Assembly: GCA_003646745.1 (NCBI GenBank)
Contig: QMLM01000110.1
Span: 1 to 5,774 of the forward strand
Reading direction: 5' to 3'
Length of the DNA: 5,774 bases
Source: Deltaproteobacteria bacterium
GTDB lineage: Bacteria; Desulfobacterota; B13-G15; RBG-16-54-18
In this document: positions 5,701 through 5,774 of the stretch, piece after piece
How positions within the stretch are numbered: the first letter of the stretch is position 1
How the letters are laid out: the number at the start of each line of letters is the position of its first letter
Notes under the pieces: generated by a model
Databases searched by the model: none
The model's input: the letters and a program-made list of their open reading frames with translations, nothing else
What the model was told of the DNA's origin: nothing
Translations under genes and position numbers: made by a program

Positions 5701-5729
5701 TTTATAACACGACATGCAAATCATGTCAA
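5701..5729 (-). promoter_or_regulatory. strong sigma70-type promoter of the por operon
   Basis: Read leftward, TTGACA (5729-5724, perfect) and TATAAA (5706-5701, 5 of 6) are separated by exactly 17 bases. Initiation is expected near 5694, leaving a leader of about 57 A/T-rich bases before porG. A second possible -10, TATACT, lies a few bases further on but has a worse distance. This is the best promoter in the window and suggests a high-level operon. Confidence 0.82.
5711..5727 (-). promoter_or_regulatory. palindromic candidate operator inside the por promoter
   Basis: GACATG and CATGTC flank a 5-base centre (GACATGCAAATCATGTC), a perfect 6+6 inverted repeat. It occupies the -35/-10 spacer and overlaps four bases of the -35 element, the position expected of a repressor site. 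The half-sites do not match the Rex, FNR or LexA consensus sequences as I know them, so the regulator is unnamed. Confidence 0.5.
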
Positions 5730-5744
5730 CCCATATTTCCTCTT

Positions 5745-5754
5745 TTCCCGGGAA
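5745..5754. repeat. perfect 10-base palindrome upstream of the por promoter
   Basis: TTCCCGGGAA is fully self-complementary and starts 15 bases upstream of the -35 element. The position would suit an activator or second operator, but a 10-base palindrome can occur by chance and nothing else supports a function. The sequence from 5755 to the window edge shows no gene; a short GTAT-AGAG-ATAC repeat (5758-5769) is the only other structure. Confidence 0.3.
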
Positions 5755-5774
5755 TAGGTATAGAGATACTTACC

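Noticed and set aside
1..5774. Mobile element, CRISPR array, tRNA/rRNA gene or a defence system
   Set aside because: I saw no transposase or integrase motifs, no evenly spaced repeats, no tRNA-like cloverleaf, and no defence-type domains. Nearly all of the window is covered by recognised metabolic or stress genes.

Overview
The window comes from an anaerobic, Gram-negative-type (diderm) bacterium. An AsmA-like protein points to an outer membrane, and an oxygen-sensitive 2-oxoacid:ferredoxin oxidoreductase points to ferredoxin-based anaerobic metabolism. Frequent AGG/AGA and ATA codons and the family mix would fit a Desulfobacterota-like or thermophilic lineage, but the sequence alone does not fix the taxon.

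Layout. Positions 1-1272 read rightward: the 3' end of an AsmA-like gene (1-546), a short leader with an imperfect inverted repeat, and a TalC-type small transaldolase (625-1272). Everything from 1306 to the right edge reads leftward and converges on it. A strong hairpin at 1278-1301 sits between the two blocks. Its U-tract lies on the minus strand, inside the 3' end of talC. The leftward part holds two transcription units: a single small heat-shock protein gene (1306-1746) with its own likely promoter, and a five-gene oxidoreductase operon (5637 down to 1870).

The operon is closed at both ends within the window. It has a near-consensus promoter (TTGACA, 17-base spacer, TATAAA; 5701-5729) carrying a palindromic candidate operator, and an intrinsic terminator (1815-1851). 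Its order is gamma-delta-alpha-beta (porG-porD-porA-porB), as in heterotetrameric pyruvate synthases of Thermotoga type. A fifth gene follows, encoding a 241-residue iron-sulfur protein with one plant-type [2Fe-2S] domain, two [4Fe-4S] sites and a C-terminal CxxC...CxxC module.

How the genes work together. The alpha/beta pair carries the pyruvate and thiamine-diphosphate centre, gamma completes the CoA-dependent core, and delta carries electrons out through two [4Fe-4S] clusters. The fifth protein resembles the N-terminal part of NuoG/HoxU and looks like an extra electron-transfer arm, but no flavoprotein (NuoF-like) partner is encoded in the operon. This is the most interesting point of the window. 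The remaining genes are ordinary housekeeping or stress functions, and I see no mobile element, CRISPR array, RNA gene or defence system.
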